From: Pseudonocardia sp. T1-2H
Lineage (GTDB): Bacteria > Actinomycetota > Actinomycetes > Mycobacteriales > Pseudonocardiaceae
DNA: 64,000 bases
NCBI RefSeq assembly: GCF_038039215.1
Contig: NZ_JBBPCL010000001.1
Span: forward strand, 4,836,001-4,900,000
Reading direction: 5' to 3'
Shown: in pieces, positions 52,878 through 64,000 of the stretch
Position numbering within the stretch: position 1 is the stretch's first letter
Layout: each line of letters starts with the position of its first letter
Program-made: the position numbers and the translations under genes
The notes under the pieces: model-generated
Databases searched by the model: none
What the model saw: the letters and a program-made list of their open reading frames with translations, nothing else
Told to the model about the DNA's origin: nothing

Positions 52878-53888
52878 CTACGGCCTACCGAGCACGCCCG
52901 CCCGGTAGGCCGTCGGCGAGCAGCCGTAGTACGCCTTGAAGGCCCGGGAGAAGTGGCTGGAGTCCGCGAAGCCCCACCGCCGTGCGATCAGTGAGATCGG
53001 CGCGCCGCCGGCGCACAGCTCGCTGCGGGCGCGGGCCAGGCGGCGGGCCCGGACCACGGCCCCGACGGTGTCCCCGGTGGGCTCGAACGCGCGGTACACG
53101 GTCCGGACGGAGACGCCGTGCGCCGCGGCGATGGCGGCCGGGGTGATCTCCCCGTGCAGGTTCCGGTCGATCCAGGCCTCCATGACACGACGGAGGGCCG
53201 GGGCCGGCGCGGGCCCCGGGGCGTCCGCGCCGGAGCGGATCAGGCCCGCGAACAGCTCGAGCGCGGCGTTGCGCGCCGGGCCCGCGACCGCGGGCGGCAG
53301 CGGGTCCGCGGACGCGAGGACGTCCAGGTAGCGGACGAGGAGCAGGGCGGCGGCCGACGACGGCGCCGGCAACTGCGTGCCGACGGACCAGCCCCGGCCC
53401 AGCACCTCGTCGAGGGCCGTGCGCCGGGCGATCAGCGTCCGCTTCGCGAACCGGCCGCGGACGGCGAAGCGGGCAGGCCGGTGGCTCTCCCAGATCAGCA
53501 GGCCGCCGGGGCGCAGGTCGGCCTGCACGTCACCACGCGCGAGGAACTCCCCGCCGGACCGGGTCACCATGACCGCGACGAGGTCGTCGTCGGAGCCGGC
53601 GATCCGGGCGCGACCGCGCACCCCGCCGCAGGGGTCGCACTCGGCGTCGACGAGCGCGAGGTCCCCGATGGCGCGCCGGCGGACGACGCCGTGGAAGGGA
53701 CGCGGCGGCCGGTCCGCGGCGAAGCGCAGGCTCATCCCGACGTGGGTGTCCGAGACGATCCGTTCCCACAGCTCCTCGCGGTCGGACTCGGCCACGCCCG
53801 CGAGCGTGAACTCCTGCCGGCCCGCCGGCGGCTCGAACGGGGCCGCCGCCGCGGTCACGTCCCCCGATCCGCGCGCGGTGATCGTCAT
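52878..53888 (-). CDS. AraC family transcriptional regulator
   Basis: 336 residues. N-terminal AraC-binding-like (cupin-type) domain (about 30-190, with VGMSLRFAADRPPRPFHGVVRRRAIGDLALVDAE) and a C-terminal double helix-turn-helix (about 240-330: ITPAAIAAAHGVSVRTVYRAFEPTG and ISLIARRWGFADSSHFSRAFKAYYGCSP). It is the nearest regulator of the monooxygenase/hydrolase operon just downstream and may also act on the divergent enoyl-CoA hydratase. Inducer unknown. Confidence 0.92.
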   Translation of the reverse strand: MTITARGSGDVTAAAAPFEPPAGRQEFTLAGVAESDREELWERIVSDTHVGMSLRFAADRPPRPFHGVVRRRAIGDLALVDAECDPCGGVRGRARIAGSDDDLVAVMVTRSGGEFLARGDVQADLRPGGLLIWESHRPARFAVRGRFAKRTLIARRTALDEVLGRGWSVGTQLPAPSSAAALLLVRYLDVLASADPLPPAVAGPARNAALELFAGLIRSGADAPGPAPAPALRRVMEAWIDRNLHGEITPAAIAAAHGVSVRTVYRAFEPTGDTVGAVVRARRLARARSELCAGGAPISLIARRWGFADSSHFSRAFKAYYGCSPTAYRAGVLGRP

Positions 53889-53936
53889 CGCGTCCTCCCG
53901 ACCTCGTCGTCGAGCGAGCCCCCATCATCACCCCCC

Positions 53937-53952
53937 TCACGTACGTTCGTGA
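53937..53952. promoter_or_regulatory. imperfect palindrome in the AraC/enoyl-CoA hydratase divergent region
   Basis: TCACGTACGTTCGTGA matches its own reverse complement at 14 of 16 positions. It lies 48 nt upstream of the AraC start and 64 nt upstream of the hydratase start. Confidence 0.35.
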
Positions 53953-54016
53953 AGGACCATCCGGCGCATCGGACGCCGATCCCGGACGACCGGCCCGCCG
54001 CGTACCGTCCGGGATC

Positions 54017-54793
54017 GTGACCACCGACGCTCTCGTCCGCCTCGACGTCTCCGGCGGCATCGCCACGATCACCCTCGACTCCCCCGCGAACCGCAACGCG
54101 CTCTCCGCGCAGCTGCGTCGCGAGCTGATCGCCCACCTCGACTCCGCGATCGCCGACGCCGCGGTGCGGGTGATCGTGCTGACGCACACCGGGACCGTGT
54201 TCTGCGCGGGCATGGATCTCAAGGAGTCGAAGGGGGCGAGCGCGGAGCAGCAGGGGGTCACGGAGGTCCCGCGCATCCTGCAGACCCTCTGGACCTCGCC
54301 GAAGCCGGTCGTCGCGCGCCTGACCGGGCCGGCCCGGGCGGGCGGCGTCGGGATCGTGGCGGCGTGCGACATCGCCGTGGCCGCGGAGAAGGCGACGTTC
54401 GCGTTCACCGAGGTCCGGATCGGCGTGGTCCCGGCCGTCATCTCGGTGACGGTGCTGCCGCGGCTGCTCCCCCGGGCCGCGCACGAGCTGTTCCTCACCG
54501 GCGAGACGTTCGACGCGGTGCGCGCCAGGGAGATCGGGCTGGTCAACAGCGCGGTGCCCGCGGAGGACGTCGACGCCGAGGTCGCCCGCTACACCGGCAT
54601 GCTCGCCCTCGGCGCGCCCGGCGCCCTGGCAGGGGCCAAGGAGATCCTGCTGCGCGAGCACCCGGCGTCGATGACGGACGACTTCGCGGAGATGAACTCG
54701 TTGTCCGCCGCGTACTTCGCCGGCGCGGAGGGCCAGGAGGGCATCCGCGCGTTCGGCGAGAAGCGCAAGCCCTCCTGGGTCACGCCGGGCTGA
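54017..54793 (+). CDS. enoyl-CoA hydratase/isomerase family protein
   Basis: 258 residues from GTG 54017. Crotonase fold: IATITLDSPANRNALSAQLRREL, first oxyanion region FCAGMDLKES, second region GPARAGGVGIVAACDIAVA, and the catalytic area FTEVRIGVVPAVISVTVLPRL. The Glu corresponds to one of the crotonase acids; the second is not clear, so isomerase or other activity is possible. Divergent from the AraC gene and convergent with gdhB, with a 14-nt overlap at the 3' ends. Confidence 0.9.
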   Translation: MTTDALVRLDVSGGIATITLDSPANRNALSAQLRRELIAHLDSAIADAAVRVIVLTHTGTVFCAGMDLKESKGASAEQQGVTEVPRILQTLWTSPKPVVARLTGPARAGGVGIVAACDIAVAAEKATFAFTEVRIGVVPAVISVTVLPRLLPRAAHELFLTGETFDAVRAREIGLVNSAVPAEDVDAEVARYTGMLALGAPGALAGAKEILLREHPASMTDDFAEMNSLSAAYFAGAEGQEGIRAFGEKRKPSWVTPG

Positions 54794-57700
54794 CGGGCAC
54801 CGGGCCGGCGGGCACGGGACCGCTCCGCCGGGCGGACAGCGCGTAGTAGAGGCCGGCGACCTCGTGGATCGGGAGCCGCGCGCCCTGGCCCGCCACCTCG
54901 ACGACGTCGAGGAGGCCGTGGCCGTGCGGCAACGCCGCGAACCGGGCGGCGGCCTCGTGCGGCACCCCGCGCGCGGCCAGCGCCGCGGTCCGGCCGGCCG
55001 TCTCCTCGGCCTCCCACCCGCGCAGCAGGGACGGCAGCCGCGGCAGCAGGGCCCGCACCGGGGCGGCGAAGCGGTCCGTCTCCCCGCGCACCGCCGACGG
55101 CCGCGGGCGGTTGACCAACAGCCACCGTGTCGCATCGTCGAGCAGCCGGCGCGACTCGAGCACGAGCTCGTCGGTCAGCGCGGTGGGCACGGCCACCGGG
55201 AGCGCGGCGATCTCGGCCCAGAGCGCCGGCAGGTCGAACACCGCCGTCGCCACCCGGTACGCGCGAGCCGCGTCCGTGGGGCTCGCCCCGGCGTCCTCGC
55301 CCAGCCGGTGCGCGAAGGTGATGCCGCCGCCGTCGACCATCTCGTTGACCAGCGAGGTCGTCACGATCTCGCGGCGCAGCGGGTGGGCGGCCACGGCGCC
55401 GGGGAACCGCTCGGCCAGCGCCGAGGGCAGGAGACCGGCCAGCCGGTCGGTGAACTCGGGGAGATCGGGCAGGTCGCTGCCGAGGATCGCCGCCTTCAGG
55501 TCGAGCTTGGTGTGCGCGAGCAGGACGGCCAGCTCGGGCGAGCTGAGGCCCTCCCCCGCCCGCTGCCGCTCCGCGATCTCCTCCGGGTCCGGCAGCACCT
55601 CCAGGGCCCGGTCCAGGCCGCGGCGCCGTACCAGGTCGTCGATCATCCGCCCGTGCACCGCGAGCATCTCGGGGGCGTGCGACCGGGCGACCCCGAGCGC
55701 CGCGTTCTGCGCCCGGTTGTCCGCGAGCACCAGCTCGGCGACCTCGTCGGTCATCTCCACCAGCAGCGCGTCCCGGCCGGCGCGGTCCAGCTCGCCCGCC
55801 GCCACCAGCCGGTCCAGCAGGATCTTGATGTTGACCTCGTGGTCCGAGCAGTCCACCCCGGCGGAGTTGTCGATCGCGTCGGTGTTGACCCGGCCGCCGG
55901 CGCGGGCGAACTCGATGCGCCCGCGCTGCGTGAGACCCAGGTTGCCGCCCTCGCCGACGACCTTGACCCGCAGCTCCCGCCCGTCGACCCGGATCGCGTC
56001 GCCGGCCTTGTCCCCGACGGCCGCGTGGGTCTCGGCGCCCGCCTTCACGTAGGTGCCGATCCCGCCGTTCCACAGCAGGTCCACCGGCGCGAGCAGGATG
56101 GCCCGGATGAGCTCCGGCGGGCTCGCCACGGTGGTCCCGTCGGCCAGGCCGAGCGCCGCCCTCATCTGCGGCCCCACCGGGACGGCCTTCGCCGTACGCA
56201 GCCACACCCCGCCGCCCGGGCTGATCGCGCTCCGGTCGTAGTCGTCCCAGGAGGACCGGGCAGGCCGAACAGCCGGCGGCGTTCCGCGAAACCCGCCGCC
56301 GGATCGGGGTCCGGGTCGACGAAGACGTGCCGGTGGTCGAACGCCGCGACCAGCCGCACGTGCTCCGACAGCAACATCCCGTTGCCGAACACGTCGCCGG
56401 ACATGTCCCCCACACCGACCACCGTCACGTCCTGGGTCTGCGGGTCCACGCCGAGCTCGCGGAAATGCCGCCGCACGCTCTCCCACGCGCCGCGGGCGGT
56501 GATCCCCATCGCCTTGTGGTCGTAGCCGACCGACCCGCCGGAGGCGAAGGCGTCGCCCAGCCAGAAGCCGTACCCGGCGGCGACGTCGTTCGCCACGTCG
56601 GAGAACCGGGCGGTGCCCTTGTCCGCGGCGACGACGAGGTAGGCGTCGTCGCCGTCGTGCCGCGTGACCCGGGGTGGCGGGACGGTCACGACGGCGCCGT
56701 CGTCGCCGGTCACCAGGTTGTCCGTCACGTCGAGCAGCCCCGAGATGAACGTGCGGTAGCAGGCCTCGACCTCGCCCGGCCCGGGGGCGGGAGCGGTGAC
56801 GACGAACCCGCCCTTCGCCCCCACCGGCACGATCACCGCGTTCTTCACCGCCTGCGCCTTGACCAGGCCCAGGACCTCGGTGCGGTAGTCCTGCGGCCGG
56901 TCGGACCAGCGCAGGCCGCCGCGGGCGACCGGGCCGAACCGCAGGTGCACGCCCTCCACCCGGGGCGAGTACACGAAGATCTCGGCCCACGGCCGCGGCG
57001 CCGGCATGTCCGGTACCGCCGCGGAGTCGATCTTGAACGAGAGGTGCGGCCGGTCCTGGTAGGCGTTGGTCCGCAGGGTCGCCAGGACCAGGGCGAGCCG
57101 GCCGCGCAGGATCCGGTCCGCGTCGAGGCCCGCGACCTCGTCGATCAGGGCCTCCACCCGGCGACGCGCCTCGGCCGACCGTTCGGCGCACTCGGCGGGC
57201 GCGAGCGCCGGGTCGAACCGGGCCCGGAACAGGTCCACCAGCCCACGGGACGCGGCCGGGTGGGCCACCAGGATGTCCGCGACGTACTCGGCTCCGAACG
57301 GTCCGCCGAGCTGCGCGGCGTAGTGGGCGTAGGCCCGCAGCACCGCCGCGTCGCGCCAGCCGAGCCCGGCGGCCGGGACCAGGGCGTTGAACCGGTCCGC
57401 CTCCGCCTCCCCGTGCCACATCGCGCGGAAGGCCGCACAGAACCGCTCCCGGGTGCCGCGCCCGGCCATCGCCCGGGTCGTCCCGGCGTCCGCGGCCAGC
57501 CCGAAGTCGTAGATCCAGCAGCTGCTCCCGTCCGGCCGGACGATCTCGAACGGCTGCTCGTCGACCACCTCGACGCCGAGGCTCTGCAGGGCCGGCAGCA
57601 CCGCGGACAGGGACACGCCGGGCCCTGCCCGGAACAGGCGGAAGCGCAGCTCGTCGCCGCCGGGGCCGCCCTCCGCCGACAGCTCGACGTGGGGCTCGTC

Positions 57701-59248
57701 GCCGAGGTCCCGGATCCGGCGCAGGTCGAGCAGGGCCTGGACCGGGTCCACGGCGTCCCGGTAGCTCTGCGGGACCCCGGCCAGGAGGTCGGCGAGGTCG
57801 TCGGCCGCGGCGCCCGCGGCGTCGAGCACCCAGTCGTCCCAGGTGAGAATGGCCGCCGCGAGCTGCGCCTGCAGCCGGGCGGGATCCGGGGCGCGCACGG
57901 CCGGGTCGACCTGGACCGTGAAGTGGACCAGCGCGGGGCCGCCCTCGCCGAGCTCCACGGTGTGGTCGACGCGCCACCCGTCGAGCTCGCGCAGGAGCAC
58001 CTTCTGCATCGCCGACCGGGCCTGCGCGGAGTACCGGTCCTGGGGGAGGTAGACGAGGCAGGAGAAGAACCGCCCATAGGGCTCTCGGCGCAGGAACAGG
58101 CGCAGCCGCCGCGGGTGCTCGAGGTCCAGCGCCCCGACCGCGGTCTCGTGGATCTCCTGCGCGGTGACCCAGAACAGCTCCTCGCGTGGGTGGCGGGAGA
58201 TCACGTCGAGCATGCGCTGGCCGGACCACGACTCCAGCGGGACGCCCGCGCGCCGGACGGCCGCGCGCACCCGCCGCTCGAGCACCGGGGTGTCCAGCAC
58301 GTTCTCGTGCAGCGCGGTCGCCGTGAACAGCCCCACGAACCGGTGTTCGCCGGTGGTCCGCCCACCGCCGTCGACGATCGGGATCGCCAGGTCGTAGGGG
58401 TGGTCCGGGCGCAGCACCCGGCTCGGCGCGGCGGCCCGGGTCAGGACGACGGCGGCGCCCCCGCCCGCGCCGGGCGCGTGGGCGAGCCCGTCCGCCCCGT
58501 CCCGCCGCAGCACGCCCAGACCGGACCCCGGCACGGGACGGAACCGCCACGGCGCGCCCGGGTCGATCTCGTGGCGCCGGTACCCCAGGAACAGGAAGTG
58601 CCCGTCCGCCAGCCAGTGCAGCAGGCGGGCGACGTCCCGCCGCTCGTCCGGGTCGTCGCCGGTCGCGTCGGGCACCCCGGCCAGGTCGACGGCCACCGCC
58701 GACACGCTCGCGGCGATCCGCTCGCCGTCCTCCGCGAGGTCCCGCACGGCGTCGAGCACCTCGCGCAGCTCGGCCCCGAGCTCGGCGTTCTCCTCGTCCG
58801 AGATCGGGTCCAGCTCGAGCCGCACCCACGCCTCGACCAGGGCGTCCGGCGGCCGGTCCTCCGGGGTCACGGCCGGCAGGACCTCGGTCACCCCGCCGTC
58901 CGTCGTGCGGCGCACGACGACCATCGCGTGGACGACGCGCCGGACCTGCGGGCCCACCCGGCCTATCCCGGCGAGCACGGACCGGACGAGGTGCGGCACG
59001 TCGGCGCCGACCAGGTCGACGACGGCACCGCCGCCGGCCCCCGGGCGGATGTCGACGAGCCACTCGTCGGGACGCCGGTGCGCGGCGAGCCGGCGGTGGG
59101 CGCGGGCCGCGGCGGCGAGGGCGGGCCACGAGCCGTCCCGGTCCCCCGACCCGCCGGCGGCCTGCCGGGCGTAGAGCAGGCACAGCTCCGCGAACCGCGG
59201 GTCGAGCCGGCCCACCGCGGCGTCGGAGTCCACTCCGGTGCGCGTCAT
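54780..59248 (-). CDS. gdhB: NAD-specific glutamate dehydrogenase (large type), frameshifted
   Basis: Large (about 1,490-residue) NAD-glutamate dehydrogenase; ATG 59248 follows GGGGAGGGGC. The N-terminal regulatory part (ACT-like regions), the catalytic Lys region VPVGAKGGFVVTAP, RARGAWESVRRHF-type segments and DPDPDPAAGFAERRRLFGLP are in one frame. WDDYDRSAISPGGGV and all that follows are in another. One base added at 56258-56260 (GGG) restores L-P-R-S-S-W-D-D-Y, as in the family. It deaminates glutamate to 2-oxoglutarate. Homologue of M. tuberculosis Rv2476c but slightly shorter. Assembly error is likely. Confidence 0.92.
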
Positions 59249-59472
59249 CGCCCCTCCCCGGGAAGCGTCGACGACGGGGCCCGGCCACCCTAGCGAGGAT
59301 CCGCCGCATCCGGTGAGCCGTCCGCGCACGTGAAGAGGGGGCCCGTCAGCGTTCCCGGGCGGACCGGCCCGCGTCCCGGCCGCTGACGCCGAGCGCCTTC
59401 GTGATCCATGCCGCGAGCCTGCCGCGATGCGCGCCGGCGGCATGCAGGAACGCGACACCTATCCTGGATCGC

Positions 59473-60375
59473 GTGACGAGCACCGCCGTGACCCAGCTCG
59501 ACCGGGCCCTCGAGGTCCTCTCCGGCCGACGGCTCGTCGCGCTGACCGGCGCGGGCATGAGCACGGACTCCGGCATCCCGGACTACCGCGGCCCGGGTTC
59601 GCCGCTGCGCCGCCCGATGACCTACGGCGAGTTCGTCTCCGGCGAGGTCGCGCAGCGCCGCTACTGGGCGCGCAGCCACGTGGGCTGGGCCCGGATGCGC
59701 CGCGCGGTGCCGAACGCGGGGCACCTCGCCCTGGCCGCGCTCGAACGCGCCGGGACGCTGCGCGGCCTGATCACCCAAAACGTCGACGGCCTGCACGACA
59801 CCGCCGGGAGCCGGGAGCTGATCGACCTGCACGGCCGGATCGCGGACGTGGTCTGCCTGGGCTGCGGGCGGATCAGCCCGCGCGAGGTGCTGCAGGCGCG
59901 CCTCGCGGAGCTCAACCCGGGCTTCGTGGACTCGGCCGGCGCGGAGATCGAGACGGCCCCCGACGGCGACGTGCTGCTGGAGGCGACGGACGGCTTCCGC
60001 CTCGCCGCGTGCGAGGCCTGCGGCGGCGCTCTCAAGCCGGACGTCGTGTTCTTCGGCGAGAACGTGCCGAAGGAGCGGGTGGCGCGGGCCTACGCCATGG
60101 TCGACTCACTCGCCCCCGCCGACGGTGCGCTGCTCGTCGCCGGGTCCTCGTTGACCGTCATGTCCGGGCTGCGGTTCGTCAAGCGCGCCGCGAAGGCCGG
60201 CGTGCCCGTCGTGATCGTCAACCGTGGTGCGACCCGCGGGGACCCGCTCGCCACCGTGCTCGTCGAGGAAGGGTGTTCCGAGGTCCTGTCCACCCTGGCC
60301 GGTGTCGCACCCGGGCCGACGTACCGCGAACCGGCCGCCCCGGCGATCGGTCAGTGGCGGGACCTGGCGCCCTGA
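59473..60375 (+). CDS. Sir2-type NAD-dependent protein deacylase
   Basis: 300 residues from GTG 59473 (VTSTAVTQLDRALEVL). NAD motifs LVALTGAGMSTDSGIPDYRG, TQNVDGLHD, catalytic His in IDLHGRIADV, zinc pairs CLGC and CEAC, and the C-terminal VAGSSLTVMSG and IVNRGATRGD. This resembles the class II/SIRT4-like bacterial sirtuins, with a long insert after the first zinc pair. Removes acyl groups from lysine at the cost of NAD. Its end overlaps an antisense small membrane gene by 25 nt. Confidence 0.93.
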   Translation: MTSTAVTQLDRALEVLSGRRLVALTGAGMSTDSGIPDYRGPGSPLRRPMTYGEFVSGEVAQRRYWARSHVGWARMRRAVPNAGHLALAALERAGTLRGLITQNVDGLHDTAGSRELIDLHGRIADVVCLGCGRISPREVLQARLAELNPGFVDSAGAEIETAPDGDVLLEATDGFRLAACEACGGALKPDVVFFGENVPKERVARAYAMVDSLAPADGALLVAGSSLTVMSGLRFVKRAAKAGVPVVIVNRGATRGDPLATVLVEEGCSEVLSTLAGVAPGPTYREPAAPAIGQWRDLAP

Positions 60376-60548
60376 CGGGAGCGGGCCACGGCCGCGAGAC
60401 CGAGCCCGACCAGGCGATCCACCCCGGCCGCGGCGAGCCAGCACACCGGCAGCACCACCACGAGCGCGAGCAGCACCTGGAACGGGAACGCGAGCTGGGT
60501 CACCCACAGCTCCACCGCGTCCCACCAGTCCGCGACCGCCCGCCACAC
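60351..60548 (-). CDS. small single-pass membrane protein, unknown
   Basis: 65 residues from GTG 60548. One strong membrane segment, LAFPFQVLLALVVVLPVCWLAAAGV (about 19-43), preceded by Trp-rich WRAVADWWDAVELWV and followed by a basic tail RSRQGARSRH, the positive-inside end. Amphipathic helix before a membrane helix suggests a membrane-surface role. The 3' end overlaps the sirtuin gene antisense by 25 nt. No family recognised. Confidence 0.6.
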   Translation of the reverse strand: MWRAVADWWDAVELWVTQLAFPFQVLLALVVVLPVCWLAAAGVDRLVGLGLAAVARSRQGARSRH

Positions 60549-60593
60549 GGCCCATACGGTATCCGGCCGCGGTCCGGGCTAGATTCCGGGACT

Positions 60594-61559
60594 ATGTTCG
60601 CCGTCTACGCCGCAGAGCCCAACGCCGACGCTCCGCTCGACTCGCTCACCGTCGGGGAGCGTCCCGATCCCGAGGTCCCCGAGGGCTGGGTCAAGGTCAA
60701 CGTCAGTGCCGCCAGCCTCAACATGCACGACATCTGGACGCTGCGAGGCGTCGGGATCAAGCCCGAGCAGTTCCCGATGATCCTCGGCTGCGACGGCGCC
60801 GGGACGCTGGAGGACGGCACCGAGGTCGTCCTGCACTCGATCATCGGCGACCCGGACTGGACCGGGGACGAGACCCTCGACCCCAAGCGCACCCTGCTCA
60901 CCGAGAAGTACCAGGGCGCCATGGCGGACACGATCGTCGTGCCCGCGCGCAACGCCGTGCCCAAGCCGGACGGGCTCACGGCCGTCCAGGCCTCCGTCAT
61001 GGGCACCGCGTGGCTCACCGCCTACCGGATGCTGTTCACCAAGTCCGGCCTCAAGCCCGGCCAGACCATGCTGGTGCAGGGCGCCTCCGGTGGCGTGTCG
61101 ACGGCGCTCGTGCAGCTGGGCAAGGCCGCCGGGATGCAGGTGTGGGTCACCGGCCGCAGCGAGGAGAAGCGCGCACTGGCCGAGAAGCTGGGCGCGCACC
61201 GGACGTTCGAGTCCGGGGCCCGGCTGCCCGGCAAGGTCGACGCCGTGTTCGAGTCCGTCGGGGACGCCACGTGGAAGCACTCCATGCGGGCGTTGCGCCC
61301 GGGCGGCGCGATCATCGTCTGTGGCTCGACGAGCGGCCCGAACCCGGGCGCGGACCTGCAGCGGCTGTTCTTCCTCCAGCTGCGCGTCGAGGGCTCCACG
61401 ATGGGCACGCGCCAGGAGCTCGCCGACCTCCTGTCCTTCGTCGCCACCGCCGGGATCACCCCCGAGATCGGGCTCGAGGTACCCATGGAGCAGGCCGAGG
61501 AGGCCTTCCGGGCGATGCTGGACGGTGAGACTGCGGGCAAGATCGTTCTCACTCACTGA
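60594..61559 (+). CDS. zinc-independent MDR alcohol dehydrogenase/quinone oxidoreductase-like
   Basis: 321 residues from ATG 60594. GroES-like N-terminal domain (about 25-120, with PEGWVKVNVSAASLNMHDIWTLRG and ILGCDGAGTLEDG) and a Rossmann domain with LVQGASGGVSTALVQLGKAAGMQVWVTG. The catalytic zinc Cys of alcohol dehydrogenases is replaced (Cys of GCDGAG is the only candidate), as in quinone reductases. NADPH-dependent reduction of an enone or quinone is likely. Followed 89 nt later by a MarR regulator on the same strand. Confidence 0.88.
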   Translation: MFAVYAAEPNADAPLDSLTVGERPDPEVPEGWVKVNVSAASLNMHDIWTLRGVGIKPEQFPMILGCDGAGTLEDGTEVVLHSIIGDPDWTGDETLDPKRTLLTEKYQGAMADTIVVPARNAVPKPDGLTAVQASVMGTAWLTAYRMLFTKSGLKPGQTMLVQGASGGVSTALVQLGKAAGMQVWVTGRSEEKRALAEKLGAHRTFESGARLPGKVDAVFESVGDATWKHSMRALRPGGAIIVCGSTSGPNPGADLQRLFFLQLRVEGSTMGTRQELADLLSFVATAGITPEIGLEVPMEQAEEAFRAMLDGETAGKIVLTH

Positions 61560-61648
61560 AACCGCACGCGCACAGGTATGGGGTGAGGTTCGGCCTTTTT
61601 CCTGCACAGAGCGGAAATCGGCCCAGGTTTTCAGTACAGTCGGTCACC

Positions 61649-62134
61649 GTGTCTGAACCAGCCAGTCGTCAGGCGCCGGGTCGCGGGGTTCCCCCGCTGA
61701 TCCCGGCGCCGCGCGTACCCGGCCTCGTCGAGCTCCTCGACCGCGTGGAACGAGCCGTCGCCACGGCGCTCACCCCGGTCACCTCGGCAGAGGGAGTCAG
61801 CCGTGACGGCTGGCGGGTCCTGCTGATGCTCGCCCGCGGCGGTGGCCGCAGCATGGGTGAGATCGCCACACACACGGCGCTCCCCGCGCCGACCGCCACC
61901 CGCGTCGTCGACCGGTTGGTGGCCCAGCATCTGGCCTACCGCCAGGGCGACCCGGTGGACCGAAGACGGGTGCTCGTCCACCTGGCCGCGGACGGTCGGG
62001 CGGTGGTCGAGCGGGTCTGCGGGACGATCGAGCGTCGCGTGGGAACCGTCCTCGGCAACGCCCGGACCCCCCAACGAAGCCAGCTGGCCGATCTCCTCGA
62101 ACAACTCGCGAAACCCGCCGACCAGCACGTCTGA
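61649..62134 (+). CDS. MarR family transcriptional regulator
   Basis: 161 residues from GTG 61649 (VSEPASRQAPG); the frame is open to 61583. Winged helix: DGWRVLLMLARGGGRSMGEIATHTALPAPTATRVVDRLVAQHLAYRQ and the wing PVDRRRVLVHLAADGRAVVERV. A likely regulator of the oxidoreductase gene before it, or an autoregulator. The C-terminal helix (RSQLADLLEQLAK) completes the dimer interface. Ligand unknown. Confidence 0.9.
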   Translation: MSEPASRQAPGRGVPPLIPAPRVPGLVELLDRVERAVATALTPVTSAEGVSRDGWRVLLMLARGGGRSMGEIATHTALPAPTATRVVDRLVAQHLAYRQGDPVDRRRVLVHLAADGRAVVERVCGTIERRVGTVLGNARTPQRSQLADLLEQLAKPADQHV

Positions 62135-62209
62135 CTCCCCGCACCACCCCGGAAGCGTCTCCCCTTCCCCGCCGCGGGCAGCTTCCCGGTTCAACAGTGA
62201 GCCGCCGCG

Positions 62210-64000
<1,791 letters not shown>

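Noticed and set aside
56327..59293. 988-codon plus-strand frame opposite gdhB
   Set aside because: Arg/Pro/Gly/Val-rich shadow of the glutamate dehydrogenase gene; no domain, no ribosome site, and the minus strand has all family motifs.

Overview
The window is very GC-rich, densely packed actinobacterial chromosome with many ATGA/GTGA start-stop overlaps. Gene order follows the Mycobacterium tuberculosis dgt - glyS - smtB - zur - uppS - recO - era - ybeY - phoH - rsmE - dnaJ2 - hrcA - hemW - sirA - cysH - lepA core. The mix of extra regulators, F420/flavin oxidoreductases and leader peptides points to Pseudonocardiales, probably Pseudonocardia or a close relative; that placement is inference. 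No tRNA, rRNA, CRISPR array, prophage or transposase was seen.

Layout. 1-5.7 kb: minus-strand operon xdhC-like, ydcF-like, dgt, then a plus-strand pair of DUF21/CBS membrane proteins. 5.9-8.6 kb: glyS and the divergent zinc regulators smtB-zur behind a probable Zur box. 9.4-25.3 kb: housekeeping on the minus strand (MFS, uppS, ABC exporter, recO, era, lhgO, CBS protein, ybeY, phoH, rsmE, dnaJ, hrcA). 25.6-28.5 kb: an RseB/LolA-like protein with a two-gene ABC transporter. 28.6-30.7 kb: lipase and hemW.

30.8-46.1 kb is a sulfur island. It holds a cysteine-type leader peptide, sulfite reductase, a small zinc-ribbon protein, APS reductase cysH, cysD, cysN, a CbiX-type siroheme chelatase, a TauE/SafE exporter, a sulfonate-type ABC transporter, an FAD/NAD(P)-binding protein with its own leader peptide on the opposite strand, and an SsuD-like flavin monooxygenase. 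There is no APS kinase, which fits direct reduction of APS by the Cys-rich CysH. Inside the island sits an odd pair: a hyperacidic 83-residue protein and a protein that looks like a bacterial dynamin without its GTPase domain.

46-54.8 kb is accessory metabolism: F420/flavin oxidoreductases, thioesterase, MmyB-type regulator, two VOC proteins, an ECF sigma factor reduced to its two ends, a catabolic operon (flavin monooxygenase plus two alpha/beta hydrolases) beside an AraC regulator, and an enoyl-CoA hydratase. 54.8-64 kb: NAD-specific glutamate dehydrogenase, sirtuin, quinone-oxidoreductase-like MDR, MarR regulator and the 3' part of lepA, cut by the window edge.

Two cross-cutting observations. 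First, eight genes (dgt, MFS, ABC exporter, rsmE, hemW, cysD, a hydrolase, gdhB) each carry one single-base frameshift, mostly one base missing in a short G or C run, which looks like assembly error rather than decay. Second, at least three families of short dispersed repeats lie between genes: a GTGCGCGG palindrome that starts at stop codons, a GCTCGAGC palindrome at gene ends, and clusters of GACTCGC words upstream of cbiX and around the lipase.
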